Assembly: GCF_001424265.1 (NCBI RefSeq)
Contig: NZ_LMOV01000027.1
Location: 62,001 to 126,000, forward strand
DNA length: 64,000 nucleotides
Source of the DNA: Acidovorax sp. Leaf160
GTDB taxonomy: Bacteria; Pseudomonadota; Gammaproteobacteria; Burkholderiales; Burkholderiaceae_C
Reading direction: 5' to 3'
The position numbers were made by a program, and so were the translations under genes. A model generated the notes under the pieces. The model was not told the DNA's origin and searched no databases. It saw only the letters and a list, made by a program, of their open reading frames with translations. Each line of letters starts with the position of its first letter. Position 1 is the stretch's first letter. Of the stretch, positions 9,097-18,837 are shown in pieces.

Positions 9097-9573
9097 TCAA
9101 TCCACCCCGGCGTCTTCGTCGTCGTGACGGCCTGCGGTGCCGTTCAATACCTTGCGCACCGTGTCTCCGCCAAAGCCCCGCGTCATGAGGAAGCGCGTCT
9201 GCCGCGCGCGTTCCTTCAGATCCTGCGGTGGACCGTCGAAGCGGCGGCGCCAGACCTCGCGGGCGCGGTCGAGCTCGGTGTCCTTCAGGCGCTCGGCGGC
9301 GGCGCGCACCAGCGCTTCGTCCAGGCCCTTGCTGCGCAGTTCCTGTAGCACGCGCTGGGTGCCCAGCCGGGGCGCGCGGCGGTGCACCACCGAATCGGCG
9401 ACGCGGGCCGGATTGATGAAGTCCTTGGCCTCCAGCTCGTCGAGCACGGCGGCCAGGTCTTCGCCCTCCTGCACGTGCCGGGCCAGCTTGGTCTGCAGTT
9501 CGGCGCGGGAATGCTCGCGCTGCGCCAGCAGTCGCAGCGCGCGGCCCTTGAGCGATAACGTGGTGAAACCCAT
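9097..9573 (-). CDS. recX: Regulatory protein RecX
   Basis: Binds RecA filaments and modulates (usually restrains) recombinase activity. 158 residues, normal for RecX, almost all helical, with the repeated three-helix modules ('LKGRALRLLAQREHSRAEL', 'LDELEAKDFINPARVADSVV', 'ARQTRFLMTRGFGGDTVRKVL'). It lies 106 bases downstream of recA on the same strand, the usual recA-recX order. The interval is mostly a dispersed repeat whose edge touches the recX start codon (ATG at 9573), and no Shine-Dalgarno sequence is visible before it. That may keep RecX low relative to RecA (inference). Confidence 0.93.
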   Translation of the reverse strand: MGFTTLSLKGRALRLLAQREHSRAELQTKLARHVQEGEDLAAVLDELEAKDFINPARVADSVVHRRAPRLGTQRVLQELRSKGLDEALVRAAAERLKDTELDRAREVWRRRFDGPPQDLKERARQTRFLMTRGFGGDTVRKVLNGTAGRHDDEDAGVD

Positions 9574-9632
9574 TTGCTATTAAAAAAATAGCTGCAGGCG
9601 CTTGTCAATCAAGCGCTGCAGCCTGTTTTCAT
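9574..9632 (+). repeat. Dispersed ~60-base two-hairpin repeat, copy 2 (best preserved)
   Basis: Begins TTGCTATTAAAAAAATAGC, then a near-perfect hairpin CTGCAGGCGCTTG-TCAAT-CAAGCGCTGCAG, then CCTGTTTTCAT. It sits between recA and recX and directly abuts the recX start codon. Used here as the reference copy. Confidence 0.85.
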
Positions 9633-9679
9633 GCCAGGAATGGGTCGGCCGCCAGGGCGGCCGGCCCCTCCAGGCCGGG

Positions 9680-10792
<1,113 letters not shown>

Positions 10793-10852
10793 GGAAAACT
10801 CCTGTGAAAACAATGGGTTATGCGTTTCATCCCGGGCGCCGCGGGTGGCGGG

Positions 10853-10897
10853 CTGGATGCTTGAACAGTAGTTTATGGCGCGGTCGTTTTATTTCAA
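10853..10897 (-). promoter_or_regulatory. recA promoter with overlapping LexA (SOS) box
   Basis: Read on the minus strand: -35 TTGAAA (10897-10892), 16-base spacer, -10 TAAACT (10875-10870), and immediately downstream a CTGT-N8-CCAG element (10868-10853) preceded by TA. The LexA consensus is CTGT-N8-ACAG, so one base departs from it in the right half. The location, about 60 bases before the recA start and touching the -10, is what is expected for a LexA-repressed promoter. The divergent marR starts at 10933. Confidence 0.7.
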
Positions 10898-10932
10898 ACA
10901 CTATTTTGGTCAGTTTGGCTGACAATATCGGG

Positions 10933-11445
10933 ATGGTCGATTTCGCTGTTTTTCCCTCCGCGACCGCATCGGACGACGGCTGGCGCCAGACGCATCTGGG
11001 GCGGTTGCTGGGCCACGCCATGCGCCGGTTCGACGCCCGCGTGCTGCAGCTGATGGCGCACGACGTGGAGGTGCCGCTGGCCCTCTCCAACCTGGCGGCG
11101 CGCGACCAGGTCAGTGCCGCGCACATCCACATCACACGCCATCTCGCCCTCGAAGGCGACCGGCTGACCGACCTGGCCCGGCGCGCGGGCATGACCAAGC
11201 AGGCCATGGCCAGCCTGGTGGACCAGTGCGAAGCCTGGGGCCTGGTGCAGCGCCTGCCCGACCCGGCCGACGCCCGTGCCCGCCGTGTGTGCTTCACCCA
11301 GACCGGCCTGGCCTGGCTGCAGGCCTTCCGGCGCGCCGTGGCGCAGACCGAGTCGGAATTTCGGGAAGCGGTCGGGCAGGACGTGGCCGTGGTGGTGGCC
11401 ATCGGGCTGGAGGCGTATGCAGGGGCCGATGCCTGGATGGACTGA
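10933..11445 (+). CDS. MarR family transcriptional regulator
   Basis: About 170 residues from the ATG at 10933; the frame is open further back into the recA promoter, but that part has no MarR features. A winged-helix core is visible ('LTDLARRAGMTKQAMASLVDQCEAWGLVQRLPDPADARARRV', recognition helix and wing at about residues 74-115). The family represses or activates nearby genes in response to small ligands. Just upstream is an imperfect palindrome, TTGGTCAG-TTTG-GCTGACAA (10907-10925), that could be its own operator (inference). Divergent from recA, with no obvious target gene attached. Confidence 0.85.
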   Translation: MVDFAVFPSATASDDGWRQTHLGRLLGHAMRRFDARVLQLMAHDVEVPLALSNLAARDQVSAAHIHITRHLALEGDRLTDLARRAGMTKQAMASLVDQCEAWGLVQRLPDPADARARRVCFTQTGLAWLQAFRRAVAQTESEFREAVGQDVAVVVAIGLEAYAGADAWMD

Positions 11446-11585
11446 CGCGCCAGGCACTGCCCGCTTTGCGCCAGTCACCCCTCCAGGTGTCTACGAATTG
11501 CCACGCTGCAATGGCGCGCTCGCGGAAAGTGCACCGTTACCTGTGAGGATGTGTAATAAGTGGCACATCTCCCACGGGCCTTGCC

Positions 11586-13178
11586 ATGAATCTCCACCAC
11601 CTTCGCATGGGCGCCAAGCTGGCGCTCGCCTTCGCCATCACCACCCTGATCACCATCGTGCTGGGCGCGGTGTCCTGGAACCAGATGGTGCGCATCAACT
11701 TCAGCGCCGAGGAACTGGGCGACAACTGGCTGCCGAGCATCCAGGCAGTCGGCAATATCCGCGTGATGGCCAACCGGCTGCGCCGGGCTGAAAGCGAGGC
11801 GCTGCTGCAGACCACGCCGGCCGGCCACGATCGGCTCAAGGCCGAGCTGGAAAAGCGCCGCGTCCAGCTGCGAGACGCGGAGAAGGTGTACGAGCCCCTC
11901 ATCAACGAGGGCGAGGAGCGCAAGGCCTACGGGGTCTACCAGGCCGACCGCGACGAATACCTGAACGTGCAGCGCCGCATGATGGAGCTGCCTTTCGATG
12001 CGCGGGATGGCAAGGTGGAGCTGTTCCTGGGCGAGTCCGACAAGCGCTTCGAGGCCATGGTCCAGGTGCTCGGCCAGCTGGCGGAGATCAACCGGCGCGG
12101 GGGCGACGATGCCCACAAGGATGCGGAGCGCGTGTTCGTCCGCGCGCAGGTCATCCTGCTGGTCATGCTGCTCGCGGCCGTCAGCGTGGCGGTGCTGCTC
12201 GCCTGGTGGATCACGCGCCAGATCACCCGCCCCCTTGCGGCGGCCGTGCAGGTGGCGCGCGGGGTGGCTGCGGGCGATCTGTCGATGGACATCGCGGTGC
12301 AGGGCAAGGACGAGGCCGCGCAGCTGATGCAGGCGCTGAGCGACATGCGCGCCAGCCTGGCGCAGGTGGTCGGCTCGGTGCACGGCGCGGCCGGCGGCGT
12401 GGCCACGGCGAGTGCGGAAATCCAGCAGGGCAACAACGACCTGTCGGGCCGCACCGAGCAGCAGGCCTCGTCGCTGGAGGAAACCGCCGCGTCGATGGAG
12501 GAGCTCAGCTCCACCGTGCGCCAGAACGCCGATGGCGTGCAGCGCGCCGCCCAGCTGGCGACCGAGGCCTCCGCCGTGGCGCAGCGCAGCGGCGAGGCCG
12601 TGAGCGGCATGGTCGGCACCATGAAGAGCATCGAGGAGGCGTCCCAGCGCATTGCCGAGATCATCGGCGTGGTGGACGCCATCGCCTTCCAGACCAACAT
12701 CCTGGCGCTGAACGCGGCGGTGGAGGCGGCGCGGGCGGGCGAGCAGGGGCGCGGCTTCGCCGTGGTCGCGTCGGAGGTGCGCACGCTCGCGCAGCGCAGC
12801 GCCGACGCCGCCAAGGAGATCAAGGGCCTGATCGGCACCAGCGTCGAGCGCGTCGGCCAGGGCTCGGCCCAGGCCCACCGGGCGGGCGACACCATGCGCG
12901 AGCTGGAGCAGTCGATCCAGCGGGTGGCGACCATCGTGGCGGAGATCAGCATCGCCACGCGCGAGCAAAGCGAAGGCATCAGCCAGGTCGGCGAGGCCGT
13001 GGCGCAGATGGACCAGGTGACGCAGCAGAACGCCGCCCTGGTCGAAGAGAGCGCGGCAGCCGCGTCGAGCCTGAAGATGCAGGCGGACCAGCTGGTGCAG
13101 GCCGTGTCGGTGTTCAAGCTGGCGGCGACCCAGGGCTCGGCAGCGCCGGTGCCGGCGCGGCCCCCGATGCTGCGCTGA
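11586..13178 (+). CDS. Methyl-accepting chemotaxis protein
   Basis: 530 residues. First membrane helix at about residues 11-32, a four-helix-bundle ligand domain (about 35-190), second helix at about 190-212 ('[20 protein letters not shown]'), HAMP domain to about 265, then a long coiled-coil signalling domain. The kinase-control hairpin tip '[20 protein letters not shown]' sits near residue 370. It relays an external signal to CheA/CheW at the pole. The 4HB type commonly senses amino acids or organic acids, but the ligand cannot be read from sequence. No CheR/CheB pentapeptide at the C-terminus (it ends 'PARPPMLR'). Stands alone, with no che genes nearby. Confidence 0.93.
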   Translation: MNLHHLRMGAKLALAFAITTLITIVLGAVSWNQMVRINFSAEELGDNWLPSIQAVGNIRVMANRLRRAESEALLQTTPAGHDRLKAELEKRRVQLRDAEKVYEPLINEGEERKAYGVYQADRDEYLNVQRRMMELPFDARDGKVELFLGESDKRFEAMVQVLGQLAEINRRGGDDAHKDAERVFVRAQVILLVMLLAAVSVAVLLAWWITRQITRPLAAAVQVARGVAAGDLSMDIAVQGKDEAAQLMQALSDMRASLAQVVGSVHGAAGGVATASAEIQQGNNDLSGRTEQQASSLEETAASMEELSSTVRQNADGVQRAAQLATEASAVAQRSGEAVSGMVGTMKSIEEASQRIAEIIGVVDAIAFQTNILALNAAVEAARAGEQGRGFAVVASEVRTLAQRSADAAKEIKGLIGTSVERVGQGSAQAHRAGDTMRELEQSIQRVATIVAEISIATREQSEGISQVGEAVAQMDQVTQQNAALVEESAAAASSLKMQADQLVQAVSVFKLAATQGSAAPVPARPPMLR

Positions 13179-13283
13179 GGATCCGCCCGCACCCGCCGGT
13201 CGCTGGCGGCCTAGAATCCGGCGCAAAGCGGCATGGCGACGGCGCCTGACACAGCACAAGGCCGCAGCAGGAGACAACGACAC

Positions 13284-13973
13284 ATGCGCATCCTTATCGC
13301 CGAAGACGACCAGGTGCTGGCCGATGGCCTGCTGCGCACCCTGCGCGGTTCGGGCGCGGCGGTGGACCATGTGGCGAGCGGCACCGAGGCCGATGCCGCG
13401 CTGATGGCCAACAGCGAATTCGACCTGCTCATCCTCGACCTCGGGCTGCCGCGCCTGCACGGCCTGGAGGTGCTCAAGCGCCTGCGCAGCCGGGGCTCGG
13501 CGCTGCCGGTGCTGATCCTCACCGCGGCCGACAGCGTGGACGAGCGCGTCAAGGGCCTGGACTTCGGAGCCGACGACTACATGGCCAAGCCGTTCTCGCT
13601 GCAGGAGCTGGAAGCGCGTGTGCGGGCGCTGACCCGGCGCGGCATGGGCAGCACCACCAGCGTGATCCGCCACGGCCCGCTGGTCTACGACCAGGCCGGC
13701 CGTGTGGCCACCATCGACGGCCGGATGGTGGAGCTGTCGGCGCGCGAGCTGGGCCTGCTGGAGGTGCTGCTGCAGCGCGCCGGCCGGCTGGTCAGCAAGG
13801 AACAGCTGGTGGACCGGCTCTGCGAGTGGGGGGAAGAGGTGAGCAACAACGCCATCGAGGTGTACATCCACCGCCTGCGCAAGAAGATCGAGAGCGGCCC
13901 GATCCGCATCGCCACCGTGCGCGGGCTGGGCTACTGCCTGGAGAAGGTGGCGCCCGACCGGGTGGTCGCCTGA
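13284..13973 (+). CDS. OmpR/PhoB-type response regulator (TctD/QseB-like)
   Basis: 229 residues from the ATG at 13284 (AGGAG ten bases upstream). Receiver domain with acidic pocket 'EDD' at residues 7-9, phospho-acceptor Asp near 52 ('ILDLGLPRLHG'), and Lys in 'ADDYMAKPFS' near 102. A C-terminal winged helix ends in 'NAIEVYIHRLRKKIESGPIRIATVRGLGY' (typical OmpR-family recognition region). A TAGAAT hexamer at 13212-13217 may be its -10 box. The histidine kinase gene follows after a 102-base gap that contains a dispersed repeat. Resembles the TctD/TctE systems that control tricarboxylate uptake; the target is unknown. Confidence 0.93.
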   Translation: MRILIAEDDQVLADGLLRTLRGSGAAVDHVASGTEADAALMANSEFDLLILDLGLPRLHGLEVLKRLRSRGSALPVLILTAADSVDERVKGLDFGADDYMAKPFSLQELEARVRALTRRGMGSTTSVIRHGPLVYDQAGRVATIDGRMVELSARELGLLEVLLQRAGRLVSKEQLVDRLCEWGEEVSNNAIEVYIHRLRKKIESGPIRIATVRGLGYCLEKVAPDRVVA

Positions 13974-13988
13974 CGGGTTGCGGATCTG

Positions 13989-14048
13989 TTGCTATGAATT
14001 CAATAGCTGCTGGCGCTGGATGGACGGGCGCTGCGGCATGAAAACACC
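13989..14048 (+). repeat. Dispersed ~60-base two-hairpin repeat, copy 3
   Basis: TTGCTATGAATTCAATAGC, then GCTGGCGCTGGATGGACGGGCGCTGC, ending in an A-rich tract. Sits between the response regulator and its kinase, i.e. inside the presumed operon. Confidence 0.7.
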
Positions 14049-14075
14049 TTGAAGAGCGGCGGCAGGGCCGGCGCC

Positions 14076-15551
14076 ATGAAAATCTTCCAGCGCGAGCAGC
14101 GCTCCCTCTTCGGCGAGATCCTCGACTGGATGCTCACCCCCCTGCTGCTGCTCTGGCCCGTCAGCCTGGCGCTGACCTGGCTGGTGGCGCAGGGCCTGGC
14201 CAACAAGCCGTTCGACCGCGCCCTCGAATACAACGCCCATGCCCTGGCGCAGCTGGTCACCGTGCAGGGCAGCCGCGTGCAGTTCAACCTGCCGCAGCCC
14301 GCCAGCGAGATCCTGCGCGCCGACGAGTCCGACATCGTCTACTACCAGGTGGTGTCGCCCGACGGCAGCCACCTGTCGGGCGAACGCGAGCTGCCCCAGC
14401 CGCCCGACGAAGACCGGCCGTTTTCCGGCGAGGTGCGGCTGCGCGACGCGGAGCTGCGCGGCGTGGACATCCGCATCGCCTACCTCTGGGTGCGGGTGCC
14501 GCTGCCCGGCGCGCCGGCCGTGCTGGTGCAGGTCGCCGAGACGCGCGAGAAACGCAGCGTGCTCGCCACCGAAATCATCAAGGGCGTGATGCTGCCGCAG
14601 TTCGCCATCCTGCCGCTGGCGGTGCTGCTGGTGTGGCTGGCGCTGGCGCGCGGCATCAAGCCGCTGTCGCAGCTGGAAGAGCGCATCCGCGCGCGCAAGC
14701 CCGACGACCTCTCGCCGCTGGACCACAAGGCCGTGCCGATGGAAGTGGCGCCGCTGGTCGACTCGGTGAACGACCTGCTCGGCCGGCTCAACGACTCCAT
14801 CGCCACGCAGAAGCGCTTTCTGGCCGATGCCGCGCACCAGTTGAAGACGCCGCTGGCCGGCCTGCGCATGCAGGCCGACCTGGCGCAGCGCGAGGGCTCG
14901 GACACCGAGGCGCTGCGCCGCTCGCTGCAGCAGATCGGCCGCAGCAGCATGCGCGCCACCCACACCGTCAACCAGCTGCTGGCGCTGGCGCGGGCCGAAG
15001 GCGGCACCGGCATGGTCCGCCATCCGGTGGACCTGGCGCAGCTGGTGATCGAGGTGGTGCACGACTGCGTGCCGCGCGCGCTGGAGCTGCGCATCGACCT
15101 GGGCTACGAAGGTGCCCAGCCGGGCACGCCGGGCGTCTGGATGCAGGGCAACGCCACGCTGCTCAAGGAGCTGGCGCGCAACCTGCTGGACAACGCCATG
15201 AACTACACGCCCTCCAGCGCCGAGCACCCGGGCGTCATCACGGCCCGCGTGCTGGCCGACACCTTCGGGCAGGTGCTGCTGCTGCAGATCGAGGACTCCG
15301 GCCCGGGCGTGCCGGCCAGCGAACGGGAGCTGGTCTTCCAGCCCTTCTACCGCGCGCTCGGCACCGATGCGGACGGCTCCGGCCTCGGCCTGCCCATCGT
15401 CCGGGAGATCGCCCGCCAGCACGGCGGCACGGTGCGGCTGGACGATGCGCATCCGGGGCACACACCGCCCGGCGCGCGCTTCACGGTGCAGTTCGCCTCC
15501 CAACCCGCGCCCGATCGCGCCGGGCGATCGCCGGCGCCAGCAGGGCCTTGA
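14076..15551 (+). CDS. Sensor histidine kinase (TctE-like, 2CSK_N N-terminus)
   Basis: 491 residues from the ATG at 14076; an in-frame TTG at 14049 is possible but leaves a non-typical leader. Membrane helices at about residues 18-38 and 175-195 flank a periplasmic sensing domain of the 2CSK_N type. A HAMP segment follows, then the phospho-acceptor 'LADAAHQLKTPLAG' near residue 255, N box 'LARNLLDNAMNYTP' near 368, G1 'EDSGPGVP' and G2 'GSGLGLPIV'. Autophosphorylates and passes phosphate to the regulator encoded just upstream. TctE-type kinases often respond to citrate or other tricarboxylates; the signal here is inference. Confidence 0.92.
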   Translation: MKIFQREQRSLFGEILDWMLTPLLLLWPVSLALTWLVAQGLANKPFDRALEYNAHALAQLVTVQGSRVQFNLPQPASEILRADESDIVYYQVVSPDGSHLSGERELPQPPDEDRPFSGEVRLRDAELRGVDIRIAYLWVRVPLPGAPAVLVQVAETREKRSVLATEIIKGVMLPQFAILPLAVLLVWLALARGIKPLSQLEERIRARKPDDLSPLDHKAVPMEVAPLVDSVNDLLGRLNDSIATQKRFLADAAHQLKTPLAGLRMQADLAQREGSDTEALRRSLQQIGRSSMRATHTVNQLLALARAEGGTGMVRHPVDLAQLVIEVVHDCVPRALELRIDLGYEGAQPGTPGVWMQGNATLLKELARNLLDNAMNYTPSSAEHPGVITARVLADTFGQVLLLQIEDSGPGVPASERELVFQPFYRALGTDADGSGLGLPIVREIARQHGGTVRLDDAHPGHTPPGARFTVQFASQPAPDRAGRSPAPAGP

Positions 15552-15590
15552 AAAGCGCCGCGCCGCCCGTGCGGACGAGCTGCCAGCGGC

Positions 15591-15620
15591 AACGAAAAAG
15601 CCCGCGCATCGGCGCGGGCT
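15591..15620 (-). terminator. Rho-independent terminator of the DUF4148 gene
   Basis: Perfect 9-base-pair stem AGCCCGCGC-ATCG-GCGCGGGCT (15599-15620). On the minus strand it is followed by CTTTTTCGTT, so it ends minus-strand transcription coming from the gene at 15673-16056. It also separates this gene from the convergent kinase gene. Confidence 0.85.
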
Positions 15621-15672
15621 GCTTAACCGGGCCGCCTGCCCCGGCAGGGGCGGGCAGAGCACCAATGCGCGA

Positions 15673-16056
15673 TCAGTTGGTCATGGGGACGGTGCGGCTT
15701 TCGTAGACGGAGGCCACGGCGCTGGTTTCGCCGCCCAGGCGACGGACTTCGGCGACGTACTCAGGGCCGCTGCGCAGGCGCTGGTACTCGGCGTAGCGCT
15801 GTTGGTACATCGGGTCGGCGGCGGGCGAGCCTTCACCCACCTGGTACATGCCCAGGCCGGCCTTCTGCCACAGGTTCCAGTCGGCCTGCACTTCCGCGCG
15901 GGACACCTGGCGCGAGGTGTCCGACACCATGGCCACCGGCACGGGGCCAGCCCAGACTTCCTGGTTCACGGGGCCGGTCATGGCCGGGCCGGCGAAGGCG
16001 GCGCCGGAACCGGCGATGGCGAGGGTGGCGGCGGCGATGAGGTGCTTGCTGTTCAT
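15673..16056 (-). CDS. DUF4148 domain exported protein
   Basis: 127 residues from the ATG at 16056, where a clear signal peptide begins ('MNSKHLIAAATLAIAGSGAAFA', cleavage near residue 22). The mature part is short, with the family's C-terminal block 'RLRSGPEYVAEVRRLGG'. DUF4148 proteins are abundant in Burkholderiales, are predicted periplasmic, and have no known role. A second, related gene lies 442 bases upstream on the same strand, so the two are likely duplicates. Ended by the hairpin at 15591-15620. Confidence 0.85.
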   Translation of the reverse strand: MNSKHLIAAATLAIAGSGAAFAGPAMTGPVNQEVWAGPVPVAMVSDTSRQVSRAEVQADWNLWQKAGLGMYQVGEGSPAADPMYQQRYAEYQRLRSGPEYVAEVRRLGGETSAVASVYESRTVPMTN

Positions 16057-16498
16057 GGTCTCGAATCCTTTAAAACATTGATCGGTGAGATCGGTGGGTA
16101 CAAAGGTTGCAATCAAAGGGGTTGCCGGTGCGGTGGATCGGGGTTAGTGACCATTTGCCGTGCCGGCAGCGCTTTTGGCTGCGAGGGAGTTCAGTGTCTG
16201 CCGCCCGAAAGCGCCGCCGTGTGCGAATCCGCAGAGATTGGTGTCGGGCCCTGTCCGACGGTTTTGTGCGCTGCAGCGACGGCCCGTGTCCGCCAAGCGT
16301 CCGTTTCTCCAGTGGCGCAAACGCCGCCGCCGGCGGGCCGGGAAAGCAGGGAGCTTTCCCGACCGCGCCGGCGGCGTCATCACGTTGTCACAGGCTTTTG
16401 GCCAGCCGTTGCAGTCCGTGCGATACGACTTGAGACGCGCTCGAATCGTTCGTTACCGAAGGCCCGACCGCTGCGCCCGGTGACCGTGTTTTTCGCGC
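16057..16498. other. Intergenic region between the two DUF4148 genes
   Basis: 442 bases with no supported gene. It must hold the promoter of the downstream DUF4148 gene (15673-16056). Long frames across it show no family features. I see no repeat or terminator in it that I would defend. Confidence 0.5.
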
Positions 16499-16849
16499 TT
16501 AGTGCGCAGAAGTCTGGACGGCCGTGCCGGCGGTGCTGACGCTGCCGCCCAGCCGCTGCACTTCGGCGACGTACTCGGGGCCGCTGCGCAGGCGCTGGTA
16601 GGCGGCCAGGCGCTGTGCATAGGCCGGGTTGGCCACATCGTTGTGGTCGCCCGCGTTCAACTCGTTCAGGCCCGCGCGGTTCCACAGGTTCAGGTCTGCC
16701 TGCACTTCGGCACGCGACAGCGGGGCGCCCGAGGCCACGGGCTGTGCGCCGAACCAGACTTCCTGCGAAGGAGCCGCTGCGGAAGCGGTGCCCGCGAAGG
16801 TGGCGGCGGCCAGGGCGGCGATGGCGATCAGGTGTTGGGTGTTCTTCAT
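16499..16849 (-). CDS. DUF4148 domain exported protein (paralogue)
   Basis: 116 residues from the ATG at 16849, preceded by AAAGAGAG about 8 bases away. Signal peptide 'MKNTQHLIAIAALAAATFAGTASA', then a short mature region sharing 'EVWFGAQPVAS', 'SRAEVQADLNLW' and 'RLRSGPEYVAEVQRLGG' with the neighbouring copy. The two mature proteins are clearly related over their whole length, with the last block nearly identical. No function known. Confidence 0.85.
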   Translation of the reverse strand: MKNTQHLIAIAALAAATFAGTASAAAPSQEVWFGAQPVASGAPLSRAEVQADLNLWNRAGLNELNAGDHNDVANPAYAQRLAAYQRLRSGPEYVAEVQRLGGSVSTAGTAVQTSAH

Positions 16850-17014
16850 GACAGTGCTCTCTTTCAGTGACTTGCAGGGCGTGATTGCCGACTGCATGGA
16901 CTGAAGTGTGGGCTTTTGCGGCGCTGGCGTATGTGCGCAAACGCACAGCTTTCGGCAATCGGCCCGCCGCGCCAGGGCGGCCCGCAGCCGCTGTCCAGCG
17001 GGCTGCAGCCACTG

Positions 17015-18679
17015 TCAGGCGGGTGGCCACTGGCGCGCTGGATGCGGCACGTGCAGCACGTGCAGGGGCTGCGAGCGCCCGCGCACCGTCACCTCCACCG
17101 GCGTGCCCAGGGACTGCTCGGCGCCGGCGCCGCGTGCCGCGTCCAGCGACAGCACCAGGCGCGCACCGGCCACCTTGGAATAGTCCTGCAGCCGGCTGGC
17201 AGTGTTCACCACCTCGCCCACGGCGCTGAAGGTAGTGGCTTCGCCCCAGCCCACCCGGCCCAGCGCCACCCGGCCCGCATGCAGGCCCATGCCGAAGTCC
17301 AGCGCATGGCCGAACTGCGCGGCGAAGCTCTCGCCCCAGGCGTCCATGCGCTCCTCGATCAGCGCCGCGGCCTGCACGGCCTGGCGGCAGGCGGTGGGCA
17401 GGTCGGTCTGCAGGCCGAAGATGGCCATCACGCTGTCGCCCACGAACTGGTTGGCCAGGCCGCCGCTGGCCTGCACGGCGGCGCCCACGCGGGCGAAATA
17501 CTGGTCCAGCACCCAGGCCAGATCGAACGGCCACTGCCGCTCGGCCAGGCCCGACCAGCGGCGCAGGTCGACGAACAGGATCGCCACCTCGCGCTCTTCG
17601 TGCCCGGCCACCGCCGGGGCGTGCCGGGTGGCCGCGTCGGCCGGCAGCAGCGGGATGACGCTGGCGTCGCCACGCGGGCGCAGCTGGCAGGCCAGCCGCA
17701 CGTCGGGCGGGGCCTGCACGCGGGCCAGGGTCTGGCGCTCGTCGCGGCCCGGCGCGGGCAGGTCGCCCGGGGCGGCATGCACCCGCACGCGGCAGGTGGA
17801 GCAGCGCGCCCGCCCGCCGCAGCGCGACAGGTGGGCGATGCCGTGCGCGCGGCTGGCCTCCAGCACGCTGAAGCCGCGCGGCACCTGCACGGCGCGGTCG
17901 GGGTAGCGCAGGGTGATGGGCCCGCCGCGGCGCCACTGCCGCGTGGCGTCCCACGCCCAGCGCAGGGCCAGCAGCGCGGCCAGCCCCAGCAGCCAGCCCA
18001 TGCGCAGCCGATCGGTCAGCGCGCCAGCCGCGGCGGCACCTTCGGGCGTGGGCCGTGGCGAGGGCGGCAGCGCCAGCCATTGCAGCTCGCGCGCCAGGGC
18101 CAGCACGCCCAGGGCCGCCAGCACCGGCAGCAGCACGGCGCCGGTCAGCAGCAGCGGCTGCCAGCGGCGCCAGAAAGGCCGCGCGCGCAGCGCCAGGTGC
18201 AGGCCCAGGCAGCCGTGCGTCCAGCTGGCCGTCAGCAGCAGCCACTGCAGCGTCAGGCCCTCCGGTGTCCAGATGGCGCGGACGATGCGCGCATAGGTGG
18301 GCTCCACGCCCAGCCAGTCGTGCGTGAAGCGCGTGCCCACCGCGTGGCCCGCCAGCAGCAGGGGCAGGGCCAGGCCCAGCGCCAGCCGCAGCGCCTCGAT
18401 GGCCGGCATGCGCAGGCTGCGCCGCTGCCAGACCGCCACGCAGGCCATGGCCAGATGCGTGGCGAGGGCGCCGTAGAGCACCAGGGTGCCCGGCAGCGTG
18501 GCCCAGCCCGCATGCACGGCCGCGCGCACGGCTTCGGCCGCCGCCAGCGACACCAGCCCCACCGCATGGTTGGCCAGATGCAGGGACACGTAGATCCACA
18601 GCACCAGCCCGCTGGCCCAGCGCAGGTTGCGCAGGGAGGGCCAGGCGAGGCGGCGGGACGAAGGGGCGGAAGCGGGCAT
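17015..18679 (-). CDS. Membrane-anchored class III adenylate cyclase with SdhC/D-like heme anchor and [2Fe-2S] domain (CyaC-like)
   Basis: 554 residues from the ATG at 18679. The first ~260 form about six membrane helices with histidines inside or near them ('SLHLANHAVG', 'GALATHLAMA', 'AGHAVGTRFTH', 'ASWTHGCLGLH'), the pattern of a b-type diheme succinate-dehydrogenase anchor. A plant/adrenodoxin-type ferredoxin domain follows with C-x5-C-x2-C ('SRCGGRARCSTCRV', about 285-297) and a fourth Cys near 328. A class III cyclase domain fills about 363-520: 'AILFVDLRRWSG', 'NQFVGDSVMAIFG', and 'GEVVNTASRLQ', with the transition-state Asn and Arg present. Sinorhizobium CyaC, a quinone-responsive cyclase with such an anchor, is the closest characterised type I know. 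Likely makes cAMP in response to respiratory redox state (inference). Divergent from a Crp/Fnr gene. Confidence 0.88.
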   Translation of the reverse strand: MPASAPSSRRLAWPSLRNLRWASGLVLWIYVSLHLANHAVGLVSLAAAEAVRAAVHAGWATLPGTLVLYGALATHLAMACVAVWQRRSLRMPAIEALRLALGLALPLLLAGHAVGTRFTHDWLGVEPTYARIVRAIWTPEGLTLQWLLLTASWTHGCLGLHLALRARPFWRRWQPLLLTGAVLLPVLAALGVLALARELQWLALPPSPRPTPEGAAAAGALTDRLRMGWLLGLAALLALRWAWDATRQWRRGGPITLRYPDRAVQVPRGFSVLEASRAHGIAHLSRCGGRARCSTCRVRVHAAPGDLPAPGRDERQTLARVQAPPDVRLACQLRPRGDASVIPLLPADAATRHAPAVAGHEEREVAILFVDLRRWSGLAERQWPFDLAWVLDQYFARVGAAVQASGGLANQFVGDSVMAIFGLQTDLPTACRQAVQAAALIEERMDAWGESFAAQFGHALDFGMGLHAGRVALGRVGWGEATTFSAVGEVVNTASRLQDYSKVAGARLVLSLDAARGAGAEQSLGTPVEVTVRGRSQPLHVLHVPHPARQWPPA

Positions 18680-18837
18680 GCGGCGGGCAGGGCGTTCGGG
18701 CCGGGCGCCAGCGCGCACGGAGGGAGCGTGAGCATAAGGCTCCGCTGCGCCAAGTCCCTCGCCGGCAGGGGCTGGCCCCTCGTTGCCATAATCCGCCCCC
18801 GGCCGTCCGGCCGTGCCTTGTACCCCGCTGCGCCGCC

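Noticed and set aside
8811-9188. Plus-strand frame through the GGCAT repeat (His-Gly-Met-Ala-Trp runs)
   Set aside because: The protein-like run is just the pentamer repeat read in frame; no ribosome site or similarity; runs antisense into recX.
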